A stretch of 64,000 nucleotides of DNA, taken from positions 1-64,000 of the forward strand of contig JAICNG010000005.1 of NCBI GenBank assembly GCA_025931335.1, read 5' to 3'. A model generated the notes under the pieces. It was given only the letters and a program-made list of their open reading frames with translations, did no database searches and had not been told where the DNA came from. The position numbers were made by a program, and so were the translations under genes. This document shows, piece by piece, positions 28,047-38,946 of the stretch (positions are counted from its first letter, which is position 1; every line of letters starts with the position of its first letter). The DNA is from Gemmatimonadaceae bacterium (GTDB lineage Bacteria; Gemmatimonadota; Gemmatimonadetes; Gemmatimonadales; Gemmatimonadaceae).

Positions 28047-29322
28047 GCTCTGGGTCATCACCGCGCGGGAATACGTCGAGCGCGTGCGCACGCGGTGGTT
28101 CCTGTTCAGCACCGTCTTCGGTCCGGTGTTCTTCGCGGCAATGATGATTCTCCCCGCGGTCATCGCGAAGCGCACCAAAGCGTCCGAGGAGGTCTCGCGC
28201 ATCATCGTCCTCGACGCTACGGGACAGGGACTCGGCCGACGCATCGCCGACGGGCTGAGCGTGGGCATGATCGGCGACACGGCGCGCACGCGCGTCGAGG
28301 AGCTTGCGCCAGACCGCCTCGCGCCGGCCGAGAGCGCGGCGACGCGCGAGATCGTGCGCGGAGGGCTGACGGGATACCTCGTGCTCGACTCGGCGGTCGT
28401 GGAGGGCCGGCGCGTGCGCTACGCCGGCCGCAACGCGACGGCGGAGGCCGACATGGACATGCTCCGCCGCGTCGTGCGCGAAAGCGTGATGGAGATGCGA
28501 CTCGAGATGGCCGGCGTCGAGCCGGAGCGATCCGCGTCGCTCGTACGCACACCGCTCGAGTTCGATCTCGAGCGGATTACCGACCGCGGTCGCGGCGGAT
28601 CAGCGAGGGTGAGCATCTTCTTCGCGCTCACCATCGTGGTGATCCTCTACATGGCGCTCATGCTCTACGGGCAAGCGGTGCTGCGCGGGGTGATGGAGGA
28701 GAAGCAGACTCGCGTCGCCGAGGTCGTCGTTTCGAGCGTGCCGCCGTGGCAGCTTTTGGCGGGGAAGGTCATCGGCGTGGGAGCCGTGGGCCTCACGCAG
28801 TTCTTCGTCTGGATCTCCTCGGCCGTCCTGTTGATGCGCTACCGGGGCCCGATTCTCGAGAGGCTGGGTGCGTCGGCGATGTCGTTTACGCCTCCGGACG
28901 TCACCATCGGGATGGGGCTCATCCTGCTTCTCTTCTTCGTCGCCGGCTACGTGTTCTACTCGGCGTTGTTCGCGGCGGTGGGTGCCATGGTGAGCACGGA
29001 GCAGGAAGCGCAGCAGGCTTTGATGCCGATCATCCTGCTGCTCGTGTCGAGCTTCGCGTTCTTCCAGCCCATTCTCTCCAAGCCGACGAGCGGGCTGGCC
29101 CACACGCTATCCTGGCTGCCCTTCTCCGCCCCGATCGTGATGCCGTTGCGGATGGCCGTGATGCCTGTGGCGGGATGGGAGGTGGCCGTGGCGCTGATCT
29201 CGGTCGCGGCGGGGAGCTACATCGCCGTGTGGGTCGCGGCGCGCATCTACCGGACGGGGATGCTCATGTACGGCAAGCGCCCCACGATGCGCGAGCTCGC
29301 GCGGTGGCTCCGCACCGCGTGA
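28039..29322 (+). CDS. natB: ABC transporter permease (NatB-like)
   Basis: ITAREYVERVRTRWFLFSTVFGP; multi-TM; overlaps natA. Confidence 0.88.
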   Translation: MGKLWVITAREYVERVRTRWFLFSTVFGPVFFAAMMILPAVIAKRTKASEEVSRIIVLDATGQGLGRRIADGLSVGMIGDTARTRVEELAPDRLAPAESAATREIVRGGLTGYLVLDSAVVEGRRVRYAGRNATAEADMDMLRRVVRESVMEMRLEMAGVEPERSASLVRTPLEFDLERITDRGRGGSARVSIFFALTIVVILYMALMLYGQAVLRGVMEEKQTRVAEVVVSSVPPWQLLAGKVIGVGAVGLTQFFVWISSAVLLMRYRGPILERLGASAMSFTPPDVTIGMGLILLLFFVAGYVFYSALFAAVGAMVSTEQEAQQALMPIILLLVSSFAFFQPILSKPTSGLAHTLSWLPFSAPIVMPLRMAVMPVAGWEVAVALISVAAGSYIAVWVAARIYRTGMLMYGKRPTMRELARWLRTA

Positions 29323-29343
29323 GCGGAGTTCGTTAGGCGGCGG

Positions 29344-31038
29344 TCAGGCGCGGCACCCCGACCGACGGTACGTCTGGGTGACGAAGGTATACTCGGCGCC
29401 GAGCATCGAGACGCGAATCGAGTCCGCGTCGGAGAGGGTGCCGGCGATGCGGTGGCGCGTGGAGTCGACGCGCGTGCGCGCCCGCCCGACGAGGGAATAG
29501 GCCCGGTCGAGCACGCGGCATCCCACCAGCCCTTCGCGGTGGTCGTCGGCGATGTCGCGGTAGTACGCCAGCGCTCCCGACAGCGAGTCGACGGCCGCGG
29601 CCAGCGACGCCTCGACGTTCGCGTCGCCGCCGTTCACCACGGCGGCGAGTCCGTTGACCGCCGGCTGTGTGGCGACCGGCGCCACCGGAGGAGCGACGCG
29701 ACCAGTACGCGGGCGGAGCGTCGAGAGCGCGATTACGCTGAGGAACGACACGGCGGCGACGGCGAGCCCAATGCGGCGGCGCCGCTGCCAGCGCTCGGCT
29801 TCCTCGTGAAAGTCGGGCGGCAGCGCGACCGCCGGACCCGTCGACGCGGCGAGGGAGTGTGCGAGCGCGGGCGTAACGGGACGCGGCCGGGGTTTGCTGG
29901 CCGGCGACGCCGGGCGTGCGCTCGCAGGCCGCACGGGTTCCCGCTGCGGTGCGGTCGCGGGCGCGGACGCCGCCGTACCGCCGTTGGGGCGCGGGGCGGC
30001 AGCCGAAGGCGGCGGCGTGACCTCGTCCTCATCCTCGTCAGGCAGCGGCTGCTGTCGCGCCGGCTTCTTGGGGACTGGCGGTGCCCCTACCAGGAGCGGC
30101 CTCGCCGCTGGCGGGCGCATACCTCGCGGCTCGGACGCAACCGGCGGGCGCGCATCCCGAGGCCGCGACGCGTCCGACGGGCTGTCCTCACGGCGAGTCG
30201 TGGACGCCGCGACGTCCTTCAGCCGCACCCATGGATCCTTGATCGCATCCCACCACTCATCGATGGGCTCCACCGGCGGCGGCTCGGGCGACGGGCGGCG
30301 GAGAGGCCGGAGGGTCGACTCGACGACCTCCTTCTCCGCAACGGGGAGCGGGACCACCGGAGCCGACGCCACATACGTCGTCCAGCTCACGCACGTGCGG
30401 TCGAGGCGCGTGGCATCGGGCGCGTGCGAGTCGAAGAGCTCGTAGAACGGGATGCAATACGACCGACTGACCCGCGGATCGTAGGTGAGGAACGCCCCCT
30501 TTGGCCTCGCCGGATCGGGCATCACGAGCATCGTCGTCTGCCAGGGCTGGTCGAAGTATGCCAGATGCGTCTCGACGTCGTCAGGCAGCAACTGCAGGCC
30601 GAGTCCCGTTCCGTTGCGGTACCAGCCAATGAGGGCCAGCTGGTGCCTATCGAGTCGCTTGCGCACGGTGTCGAACGACGCCTGTGTCACACGCGAGCCG
30701 AGCGCGTCGTCGCTGACGTCGGCGAAGGGAACGACGGTGTTGATGACGGAATAGCGCACCTTGGTGCGCGGACACTCGAAGAGCTGTCCGGCGAGGTACC
30801 CACCAAGCTCGAGGTCGGGCGCGGAGCGCAGGTGTCGCTCGACCTGGAGGAACGCGCGCTGGGTGATGAACAGCGACGCCTGCTGCTCCGTCGTCCGCAT
30901 CATCGACGCGAGCAGATGGTACGAATCGGGCAGCGGCTTCCACAGGATCGCGCGTGCCGTCGGCAGCGGATCGCGCAGGACGTTCGCGCTCGCCGTCACC
31001 TCGCGGTCGTCTTCGCCTTCTCGCGCCGGTCGCCGCAT
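29344..31038 (-). CDS. Degenerate JAB/MPN-like domain protein with single TM, linked to Tad locus
   Basis: LELGGYLAGQLFE...ALIGWYRNGTGLGLQLLPDDVETHLAYFDQPWQTTMLVMPDP resembles the JAMM scaffold without HxH. Confidence 0.5.
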   Translation of the reverse strand: MRRPAREGEDDREVTASANVLRDPLPTARAILWKPLPDSYHLLASMMRTTEQQASLFITQRAFLQVERHLRSAPDLELGGYLAGQLFECPRTKVRYSVINTVVPFADVSDDALGSRVTQASFDTVRKRLDRHQLALIGWYRNGTGLGLQLLPDDVETHLAYFDQPWQTTMLVMPDPARPKGAFLTYDPRVSRSYCIPFYELFDSHAPDATRLDRTCVSWTTYVASAPVVPLPVAEKEVVESTLRPLRRPSPEPPPVEPIDEWWDAIKDPWVRLKDVAASTTRREDSPSDASRPRDARPPVASEPRGMRPPAARPLLVGAPPVPKKPARQQPLPDEDEDEVTPPPSAAAPRPNGGTAASAPATAPQREPVRPASARPASPASKPRPRPVTPALAHSLAASTGPAVALPPDFHEEAERWQRRRRIGLAVAAVSFLSVIALSTLRPRTGRVAPPVAPVATQPAVNGLAAVVNGGDANVEASLAAAVDSLSGALAYYRDIADDHREGLVGCRVLDRAYSLVGRARTRVDSTRHRIAGTLSDADSIRVSMLGAEYTFVTQTYRRSGCRA

Positions 31039-31048
31039 GTCGATGCGC

Positions 31049-32221
31049 TCACCGCACCAGGACGGGACGGAGCAGCGTCGACGGCGCGGTGTCGTCAACG
31101 ACGCCGAACGCCGGCTGCACGTCGAAGTAGCCCCACATCCGTGCGTGGGCCATCGCGTCGCCGGTATTCCAATCGAGCTTCTCGACGACGAAGGAGCCTG
31201 TCATCCGGGTGTACATGAGCGACCTGCTCCCCGCGTCATACCACGACGGCCACTCTCGCTCGGGAAGCTCACCGGTCCAGTAGACGACCTGGAGCGGCAT
31301 GGGAACGGTCTCCCCGCCCACCCGGCAGGTGAGCTCGCTCGACCCCTGAAGGGCACCCCCGAGATTGCGGCAAACGGCGTCGAGCCCGTCCCGCATCGCC
31401 TGCATCTTCGGCTCCGGCTCGGAGCGCACGGCGTCACCCGTCCGCACTCGCTGGCTGCATCGCCCGTCCGGTGGTCCTTCCAGGTACGAGCGATAGGTGT
31501 CAGGGTCGATCGAGGGACGCGTGAACATGCCCGGATCACCACGCTCCCACGTGGAATCGATGTCGATGGGGAAGTACTGGTCCCGCTTGAAGTGGAATTC
31601 GCCGTATTGGGGGGCCTCGAGCTCCTGGTTGTCCTCGTCGGCGTAGTGAAAGTGCCACCGCCGCTGGGCCACCGGCATCTCGCGCAGGGCGCGAATGTCA
31701 TCCTCGGTGAGCGCGATGTCCGACCAGTACGGATGCCCGAGCATCTCGAGAATGCGGCTGTACGGAACGGCGATTGGCTTGATGCACTGCGGCTCCATCA
31801 CCGGGCCCGCCGACCACGCGACCGCCGTGGCGCTCACCGTGACGCTCGAGTCCCCGAAGACGCGAGCCAGCGACAGCGGCAGCGGATGGCGAGTGGTGAC
31901 TCGCACGGCATCCCTGGGCTCTCCCCCGGGCACGAACGAGCGGTCGGCCGCCATCCAGACACCGTACTCCACTTCCACCGAGTCGACGAGGTGCTGCTCC
32001 ACCTGATTGCGCCGTGCGTAGACGCGTGCCGTGTCCGCGTACGTATCGGGGTCCTCGAGCAGCTGCAACGCCGCCGCGAGCGCCGCCGCATCGGACGCGG
32101 TCTGCAGCTCGTTCTTTGCCGCGAAGATGCGGCTGGCATCGACCGAGATCGCCGCAATGAGCATGAGCGCGACGATGAAGATGCCCGTCATGACGACGAT
32201 GGCGCCACGCCGGTTGCGCAT
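31049..32221 (-). CDS. tadG: TadG-like pilus assembly protein
   Basis: MRNRRGAIVVMTGIFIVALMLIAAISVDASRIFAAKNELQTASDAAALAAA. Confidence 0.85.
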   Translation of the reverse strand: MRNRRGAIVVMTGIFIVALMLIAAISVDASRIFAAKNELQTASDAAALAAALQLLEDPDTYADTARVYARRNQVEQHLVDSVEVEYGVWMAADRSFVPGGEPRDAVRVTTRHPLPLSLARVFGDSSVTVSATAVAWSAGPVMEPQCIKPIAVPYSRILEMLGHPYWSDIALTEDDIRALREMPVAQRRWHFHYADEDNQELEAPQYGEFHFKRDQYFPIDIDSTWERGDPGMFTRPSIDPDTYRSYLEGPPDGRCSQRVRTGDAVRSEPEPKMQAMRDGLDAVCRNLGGALQGSSELTCRVGGETVPMPLQVVYWTGELPEREWPSWYDAGSRSLMYTRMTGSFVVEKLDWNTGDAMAHARMWGYFDVQPAFGVVDDTAPSTLLRPVLVR

Positions 32222-32261
32222 GGCTGGATCACGCCGTCCGCGTCCGCTCACGATGCCCACC

Positions 32262-33173
32262 TCAGCGCGCCGCCGCGGCGAGAGAGGAGATCACCTGCAG
32301 AACCGCCGGCCCCAGAATGATGATGAACAGCGCGGGGAGAATCATCGTCACGAGCGGGAAGGTCATCTTCACCGGTGCGAGCGCCACACGCTTTTCCGCA
32401 TGCTGGCGGCGCTTGCGGCGCAGCGTCACTGCCGCCACGCGCAGCACCTTCGTGATGCTCGTTCCCCACTTCTCGGTCTGAATGAGGCTCGTCGACAGCG
32501 ACCGGAGGTCTTCGACCCCCGTGCGGCTCCACAGTCCGCGAATCGCTTCCTCCCGCGTGACGCCGGCGTTCGTCTTTCGATTGACGACCAGCAGCTCGCG
32601 CGACAGATCGGGATAGGTGAACGACAGCTCCTTCGCCACACGGAGAATCGCCGCATCCAGGCTGATACCCGCCTCGACGCAGACGACCAGCAGATCCAGC
32701 GCGTCCGGCAACCCGTGACGAATACGATCCTGTCGCGCGCGGACGAGGCGCTCGAGCACGGCGACCGGAAGAATCCAGGCGATGATGGCCGCGCCCGGGA
32801 CGAGCACGAGCAACAGCGGCATTGGCGCACTGACCAGCGCCAGGCCAACGGCCGTCGGAATCACGATGAGCGTCGCGAGCCGCGTCGCGGCGAAGACGGA
32901 CGGTGCGGTCGGCCCGTCGTGCCCCGCGAACACCAGCTTCTGGGTGAACTTCGAGTTCTCGAGCCCGGTTGGCAGCTGCTTGAGCACGCTCGCACGTCGC
33001 TGCTTCTTCTTCGCGGCGCCGAGCAGCGCACTGCGCCGCGAGACCTCGGCATCGGTGACGCCGAGCGCGCGCTGGACCAGGGCCTGTCGCCGCCGATCCA
33101 CGACGAACGTGTACGCCGCGACCGCGAGCGAGGTCACGCCAAGAGCAATGAGGAACAGCAGCGCGATCGTCAT
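32262..33173 (-). CDS. tadC: Type II secretion F-domain protein TadC
   Basis: GLPDALDLLVVCVEAGISLDAAI; GTSITKVLRVAA. Confidence 0.92.
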   Translation of the reverse strand: MTIALLFLIALGVTSLAVAAYTFVVDRRRQALVQRALGVTDAEVSRRSALLGAAKKKQRRASVLKQLPTGLENSKFTQKLVFAGHDGPTAPSVFAATRLATLIVIPTAVGLALVSAPMPLLLVLVPGAAIIAWILPVAVLERLVRARQDRIRHGLPDALDLLVVCVEAGISLDAAILRVAKELSFTYPDLSRELLVVNRKTNAGVTREEAIRGLWSRTGVEDLRSLSTSLIQTEKWGTSITKVLRVAAVTLRRKRRQHAEKRVALAPVKMTFPLVTMILPALFIIILGPAVLQVISSLAAAAR

Positions 33174-33183
33174 GCGTTTGGCC

Positions 33184-34137
33184 TCACACGTCGATGTCGG
33201 CGATACGCACCATCACCAGGTATCCCGCCGCGACCGACACACCGGCCAGGACGAGCATCACGTGCCCGGCCGTCTGCTGGAGCATGGGACGCATGAACCC
33301 CGGGTTCAGCGCGAACATGCCGAGGAACACGAGCAACGGAAGGGCCGCGAGAATGCGCGCGGACAGTCGCGACTCGGCGGTGAGCGTCACCAGCTCACCC
33401 TCGAGCGCGAACCGCTCGCGCATGATGTCACTGATGTTCGCGAGGACTTCACCGAGGTTACCGCCCGATTCCCGCTGCACGAGGACCGCGGTCACGAACA
33501 TCTTGAGGTCCATGCTATCGACGCGGGCCTGGAGCGACAGCAGCGCCGAGCGCACGTCGATGCCGAGGCGTTGCTCATCGTAGAAGCGGGAAAACTCCGG
33601 GCCCAGCGGGGCCGGCATCTCCTCCCCGATGAAGTTCATCGCCGCCTGAAAGGAGTAGCCCGCCTTCATCGCGCTCACGAGCATGTCGATCGCGTCAGGC
33701 AGCTGTGCCTGGAACGCGTCCAGCCGCTTGCGCTGTCGCCGCTTGATCCAGAGGAACGGCGCGATCGCCCCAACGGCCGCGAACCCCGCCGCGAAGATGA
33801 CGCTGCCGAACAGCAGGCCGAGCGTGATCCCGATGACCACCATGAGGAGGCACACCTGCACGAAGCTCGCGGGCGACACCGACGATCCCGTCCGCCGAAG
33901 CTCCTCGGCGAGTGACTCGGTGTACGACCGGCCGGTGAGCAGGCGGCCCAGCAGCCCCGCGCCACCCGCCTGCGAGCCCTTCAGAATGCTGATCGCGCGA
34001 CGCTCCTCGTCGGTCGTCGCCAATCGCGCGAGTGCGTCGTTCGCCGCCTCGATGCGGCGACGGTTGACGAACATGTACGCCGCGACGAGCAGCGCGATCG
34101 TCGCGACGAAAACGGCGATGAGAACGAGGAGATCCAT
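33184..34137 (-). CDS. tadB: Type II secretion F-domain protein TadB
   Basis: QLPDAIDMLVSAMKAGYSFQAAM; ESGGNLGEVLANISDIMRER. Confidence 0.93.
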   Translation of the reverse strand: MDLLVLIAVFVATIALLVAAYMFVNRRRIEAANDALARLATTDEERRAISILKGSQAGGAGLLGRLLTGRSYTESLAEELRRTGSSVSPASFVQVCLLMVVIGITLGLLFGSVIFAAGFAAVGAIAPFLWIKRRQRKRLDAFQAQLPDAIDMLVSAMKAGYSFQAAMNFIGEEMPAPLGPEFSRFYDEQRLGIDVRSALLSLQARVDSMDLKMFVTAVLVQRESGGNLGEVLANISDIMRERFALEGELVTLTAESRLSARILAALPLLVFLGMFALNPGFMRPMLQQTAGHVMLVLAGVSVAAGYLVMVRIADIDV

Positions 34138-34139
34138 GC

Positions 34140-35588
34140 TCAGATCCCGTCGAACATCTGCGGCGGAAGCTCGACACCCGCGACCTGGAGCCGCTCGACG
34201 AACAATGGGCGCACGCCGGTCGCCTCGAACTGCCCAACCACCTGACCTTCCGCCGTGATGCCGCGCCGACGGAAGCGGTACACCTCCTGGGTCGTGACGA
34301 CGTCGCCCTCCATACCCGTCACTTCGGTGATGCTCATGACGCGCCGCGATCCATCGGCCAGGCGCGCGATCTGAATCAGCACGTCCACCGCCGAGGAGAT
34401 CTGCTCGCGCATCGCCCGCGTCGGCAGCGCCGTTCCCGCCATGAGGATCATCGTCTCCAGACGAGCCAACGCATCGCGCGGCGTGTTGGCGTGGATCGTC
34501 GTGAGTGAGCCCTCGTGACCGGTGTTCATGGCCTGGAGCATGTCCAGCGCCTCCGCGGACCGCACCTCACCCACGATGATCCGGTCGGGACGCATGCGGA
34601 GCGCGTTCTTCACGAGGTCCCGCGAGATCACTTCCCCGCGTCCTTCGGCGTTGGGCGGCCGCGTCTCCAGTCGCACGACGTGCTCCTGATTGAGCCGCAG
34701 CTCGGCCGCGTCCTCGATCGTGATGATGCGCTCATCGGCCGGGACGAACGAGCTGAGCGCGTTGAGCAACGTCGTCTTGCCCGAGCCGGTACCGCCGGAG
34801 ATGACGATGTTGAGCCGCGCGTGCACGCATCCGGCGAGCAGGCGGATCATCCCCTCGGTGAGGGTACCGTTCTGAATGAGCTGCTGCACCGCCAGATCGG
34901 CCTCGAAGCGGCGGATCGACAGCACGGGGCCGTCGAGCGCGAGCGGCGGGATGATCGCGTTGACGCGGGATCCATCGGGGAGGCGGGCGTCCACCATCGG
35001 CGACGACTCGTCGACGCGACGGCCCACCTTGCTCACGATGCGATCGATCACCGACAACAGGTGCGCATCGTTCCGGAACGACGCAGGCACGCGGACGAGC
35101 TTGCCGTAGCGCTCGATGTAGATCTCGTGCGCACCGTTGACGAGGATGTCGCTGATCGTCGGATCACGGAACAACGGCTCGATCGGTCCGAGCCCAATGA
35201 TCTCGTAGACGATCTGCTCGACGACTTCTTCCCGCTCGGTCTGGCTGAGCGGCGTCTGCTCGGCGCGGAGGAACTCGACGACGGCGGCGCGAATCTGACG
35301 CGACAGCTCGCCCTCGTCCTTCACCTGCTCGAGCGCTTCGAGATCGAGGCGTTCGATCAGCCGGCGATGCAGGTCGACCTTGAGCTGCTCGACCGCGCTG
35401 AGCGTGGGCTGCTCGCGCTGCCGCCCGCCGGTGTAGATCCCGGACGCCCGCTCCTTCGCCCGCGCCGGTGGGGCGTACTCGCCATAGTTCACAGGCTCGG
35501 CGGCCGCCGGGCGAGCGGGTACCGGCGGAGACGCGGGCCGGCTTCCACCATTCGGCTTGATACCCGTCAGACGTTCGCGCAGCGACAT
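34140..35588 (-). CDS. cpaF: Tad pilus ATPase TadA/CpaF
   Basis: [62 protein letters not shown]. Confidence 0.96.
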   Translation of the reverse strand: MSLRERLTGIKPNGGSRPASPPVPARPAAAEPVNYGEYAPPARAKERASGIYTGGRQREQPTLSAVEQLKVDLHRRLIERLDLEALEQVKDEGELSRQIRAAVVEFLRAEQTPLSQTEREEVVEQIVYEIIGLGPIEPLFRDPTISDILVNGAHEIYIERYGKLVRVPASFRNDAHLLSVIDRIVSKVGRRVDESSPMVDARLPDGSRVNAIIPPLALDGPVLSIRRFEADLAVQQLIQNGTLTEGMIRLLAGCVHARLNIVISGGTGSGKTTLLNALSSFVPADERIITIEDAAELRLNQEHVVRLETRPPNAEGRGEVISRDLVKNALRMRPDRIIVGEVRSAEALDMLQAMNTGHEGSLTTIHANTPRDALARLETMILMAGTALPTRAMREQISSAVDVLIQIARLADGSRRVMSITEVTGMEGDVVTTQEVYRFRRRGITAEGQVVGQFEATGVRPLFVERLQVAGVELPPQMFDGI

Positions 35589-35591
35589 TGC

Positions 35592-36788
35592 TTAGACCCT
35601 CTTCTTCATGCCGAGGAGCGCGCGCAGCGACCGAACGCCGGCGCGGTGAGCACCATTTCGAGCGACCTCTCCCACGCCGGCGAGCTTCGCGGCGAGCTGC
35701 CCGTAGCTCCACGCCAGCTTGGAGCTCGAGTCGAATTCCGCCACGGGAATCCCCTTCATCAACGCCCCCGCCGCCGTGCGATAGTCGTTCGGCAGCTTCC
35801 AGAACACGTCGCACTTCAGCACGTCGGTCGCGTCGGACAGCGAGAGCACCTCGCCCGACTGATAGCGGTTGACGACGACGCACATCTTGTCGTTCGCGTA
35901 GCCGAGGCGCCGACAGATCGCGAGACTTCGCTGGGTGCTGCGCAATGCCGGCACGTTCAGCTGCGTCACGAGCAGGATGCGGTCGGCAAGGTCCATCGCC
36001 GCCAGCGTGCGCTCGCTCATGTGATGCTCGCAGTCGAGCACCGTGAACGCGAAGTGGCTGCGCAGCTGCTCGATGATCGTGCTGATCGTCGCGCCATCGA
36101 GCAGATCGTCGAGCTCCGGGTTGTCCGGGCCGGGCAGCGCCCAAATCCCCTCGCGGTACGGCGTCATGAGGGAGTAGAGAAGCTCCGCATCCACCCGATC
36201 GAGCTTCTTGACGAGGTCCCCGAGGTCGTACGCCGGCTTGAGATTCAGGAAGACGCGGATGTCGCCATCGGTGACCACGAGATCGGCAATGGCGACCCGC
36301 GAGTCCTTGTGGCCCTTCGCGAGAGCGTGCGCCAGATTCGCGGCGATCGACGTCGTCCCGACGCCGCCCTTGCTGCTGTAGAGGGTATAGACGACACCGC
36401 GCTGGCCATTCCCGCTCACGCGCCGCATCAGCCGATCGATCGACGTCGCGAGATCCTTGGGATCGGGCGGATAGACCAGGAACTCCTGAATCCCCGAGCG
36501 CATGGCGCGCAGGATCAGGTCGGGCTCGGCGCGTGGCGCGGTTCCGATGGCGAACGACAACCGCCCCGCGCGCAGCGCGCGCTCGATCGCGGCGAGCTGC
36601 AGCGCGTCGACATCCTGAAGGGGTAGGACCAGGAGGTCGTACGTCTGGTGCTGTAGCTCCGCCAGGGCGGTGCTCACGTCGACCGACGCGCCCGGCTCAC
36701 CAAAGCCGAAGCGGGCCAACACGGATTTCGCCGTGTCGGCCGAGCCGGCTGCACCGCCGACGATGAGGACCCTGCGTTGCGTAGCCAC
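35592..36788 (-). CDS. cpaE: CpaE/TadZ-like ATPase
   Basis: Receiver-like N-terminus; YSSKGGVGTTSIAANLAHALA. Confidence 0.9.
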   Translation of the reverse strand: MATQRRVLIVGGAAGSADTAKSVLARFGFGEPGASVDVSTALAELQHQTYDLLVLPLQDVDALQLAAIERALRAGRLSFAIGTAPRAEPDLILRAMRSGIQEFLVYPPDPKDLATSIDRLMRRVSGNGQRGVVYTLYSSKGGVGTTSIAANLAHALAKGHKDSRVAIADLVVTDGDIRVFLNLKPAYDLGDLVKKLDRVDAELLYSLMTPYREGIWALPGPDNPELDDLLDGATISTIIEQLRSHFAFTVLDCEHHMSERTLAAMDLADRILLVTQLNVPALRSTQRSLAICRRLGYANDKMCVVVNRYQSGEVLSLSDATDVLKCDVFWKLPNDYRTAAGALMKGIPVAEFDSSSKLAWSYGQLAAKLAGVGEVARNGAHRAGVRSLRALLGMKKRV

Positions 36789-36791
36789 TCG

Positions 36792-37985
36792 CTAGGGCCG
36801 TTCCCCCGGCGGCAGCCGCTTCTCGAGCGCCTCGCGCGCCGGAAGGGTCGTCTCGGGAAGCAGCTGAATCGTGTGCTCCGGCGGCGGCCGCAGCGGATCG
36901 ACGATCACCGGCGTCACGATCACGACGAGCTCCGACTCGTTCTTCTGGAACCGCGTGCTCGAGAACAGCTGGCCGAGAATCGGAATGTGCATGAGGAGGG
37001 GGATGCCGGTCTTCACCCGCTCCTCCTCCGTGCTGAACATGCCGGAGATGATGATGCTGCGGTCGCGGCGCACGTCGATCGTGCTCTCGACGCGCCGGGT
37101 GCGAAACGCCGGCACGCGGAAGCCGGAGACGAGCACGGCGTTCACGAAGTCGAGGCTGGAGACCTCGGGGCGCACTCGCAGCTTCACGAGCGAGTCGCTG
37201 AGGATCTCTCCCATGAAGTTGAGTCGCACGCCGAACTCGCGGTATTCGATCGTCACCCGCGAGCCGCTGGCGTCGCTGCCGCTCCCCTGCACCACCGGCA
37301 CCGGAAGCTCGCCACCGGCCAGGAAATTCGCCTCTTCCTTGTTCGCCGCCAGGATCGTCGGCTCGGCGAGGACCTTTGCGCGCCCGGCCTGCTCCTGGGC
37401 TTCGATCCACGCGACGAGCCTGTCGGTGCCGAAATCGGTGAAGATCGACAGGAACCGGCGAGTGGCGTTCACGATCAGGCTGTCCGCCGGAAAGATGCTG
37501 CGCGGGTCGAAGAGACCCGAGCTCGCATTGACGTTCTTGTCGAACGCCGCGCCCGACACGCTCAGCTCGCGCAGCGCGTCACGACGCACCTCGGCGAACT
37601 TGATGTGCAGCGCGATCTGCATGCGGTCCGCCGGGGAGTGCACCGACACGCGGTAGTGCTGTCGCGTGCCGTTCGCCTGCCAGATGATCGCATCCGTCTC
37701 GCCGGCGGCGAGGGCGTTGATCACGACCTCGCGCTCCCCGATGACAACCACGTCCGCCACGCCGGGCGCGGCGATGGACACACGGGAGATGGCCACGGTC
37801 GTCGAGATGGGATAGGACCGTCCCGTCGGCAGATCGATGCGGGTGACCTGAACCGCCTGGGCCGCGGCGCTCGCCGCCGTGGACGTAACCAGGGCGGCGA
37901 GGATGAGGCAGTGCCGAATCGCGGTGAGGCGGTTCACGAGACCTCCTGGTGTCTTGAGAGGGTGAGCGCGCTCACGGCGTTCCAT
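36792..37985 (-). CDS. cpaC: Pilus secretin CpaC/RcpA
   Basis: Signal peptide; VKLRVRPEVSSLDFVNAV; RSIIISGMFSTEEERVKTGIPLLMHIPILGQLFSS. Confidence 0.94.
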   Translation of the reverse strand: MERRERAHPLKTPGGLVNRLTAIRHCLILAALVTSTAASAAAQAVQVTRIDLPTGRSYPISTTVAISRVSIAAPGVADVVVIGEREVVINALAAGETDAIIWQANGTRQHYRVSVHSPADRMQIALHIKFAEVRRDALRELSVSGAAFDKNVNASSGLFDPRSIFPADSLIVNATRRFLSIFTDFGTDRLVAWIEAQEQAGRAKVLAEPTILAANKEEANFLAGGELPVPVVQGSGSDASGSRVTIEYREFGVRLNFMGEILSDSLVKLRVRPEVSSLDFVNAVLVSGFRVPAFRTRRVESTIDVRRDRSIIISGMFSTEEERVKTGIPLLMHIPILGQLFSSTRFQKNESELVVIVTPVIVDPLRPPPEHTIQLLPETTLPAREALEKRLPPGERP

Positions 37986-38898
37986 TCGTGCTCGTCGTGT
38001 CGAACTTCTGCTGCGTGACCTGATTGCCGCGGTACACGCGCACCGTCAGCGAATCGGGCTTGGCGGGCGGTGGCGCGACGGCGACCGGAGGGGGCGTGTC
38101 ACGCCGGGGCTCGGCCCGACGCGGAGTCGAGCGGACGACAGGGCGTGGCGGCGCTTTCGCCACCACCGGCGCCGGCGTGGCCGAGCGAAGCTGGGCGAGC
38201 ACCTCGGACGAGCTCGAGCCCTTGGTGCCGGTGCTGTCGGTGTCATCGAAACCGCGGAGCACCAGCTGAATCATTCCCTGACGCATCGCCACCGCGAGCT
38301 TCTCCGCCTGGGCGGGCGTAACCTCGAGGGTCGCCGTCGTCGCGGGGGTAGGATCTCCCGAGTCATCGCGCGTCGTGCGAGAACCCATCGAGAGTACGCG
38401 CATGTTCTCCAGGAAGAGCTTGGACACCTCTTCCGTCGCGCTCGAGCCGGACTCGCGGAGCGACACCAGCACGTCGACGCGGCTGTTCGGCTGCACGAGT
38501 CCGCTCATGCCGGCCACGTCGTTGATGCGCACCGACATGGCGCGCATGCCCGGCGCGATGCGCGCTTCGAGTCCCGGGGCCGTGCCCGCGCGCGCGAGGC
38601 GGCCCGGGACGATCGCCTCTCCGGCGAAGACGGGAACGCGGGCCACGCGACCCACGGCGGCCTCGAGGCTCGCCATTGCCTCTTTCGGCACCGCGACCGC
38701 CGGCCACTGCTTCACCTCCAGCGACTGCTTTTCGAGGGCCGCGCCGGCGGGAATGTCTCTCGCCGCGACGACGACCGGCTTGGTCGTGACCCGTGCGCTC
38801 AGCTTGGCCGCCTGAAGCACGCGGTACACCCCGTAGGTCGCCATCGCCGCGATGAACACGGCGACGTAGAAGACAATCGTATACCGTCTCTGAGCCAT
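37972..38898 (-). CDS. cpaB: Flp pilus assembly protein CpaB/RcpC
   Basis: VVVAARDIPAGAALEKQSLEVKQWP; GMRAMSVRINDVAGMSGLVQPNSRVDVLVS. Confidence 0.92.
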   Translation of the reverse strand: MAQRRYTIVFYVAVFIAAMATYGVYRVLQAAKLSARVTTKPVVVAARDIPAGAALEKQSLEVKQWPAVAVPKEAMASLEAAVGRVARVPVFAGEAIVPGRLARAGTAPGLEARIAPGMRAMSVRINDVAGMSGLVQPNSRVDVLVSLRESGSSATEEVSKLFLENMRVLSMGSRTTRDDSGDPTPATTATLEVTPAQAEKLAVAMRQGMIQLVLRGFDDTDSTGTKGSSSSEVLAQLRSATPAPVVAKAPPRPVVRSTPRRAEPRRDTPPPVAVAPPPAKPDSLTVRVYRGNQVTQQKFDTTSTNGTP

Positions 38899-38946
38899 GG
38901 GTCCATGCTCCAGGGCGCGATGCGTCTCGGCGCCCGATGGTCTGCG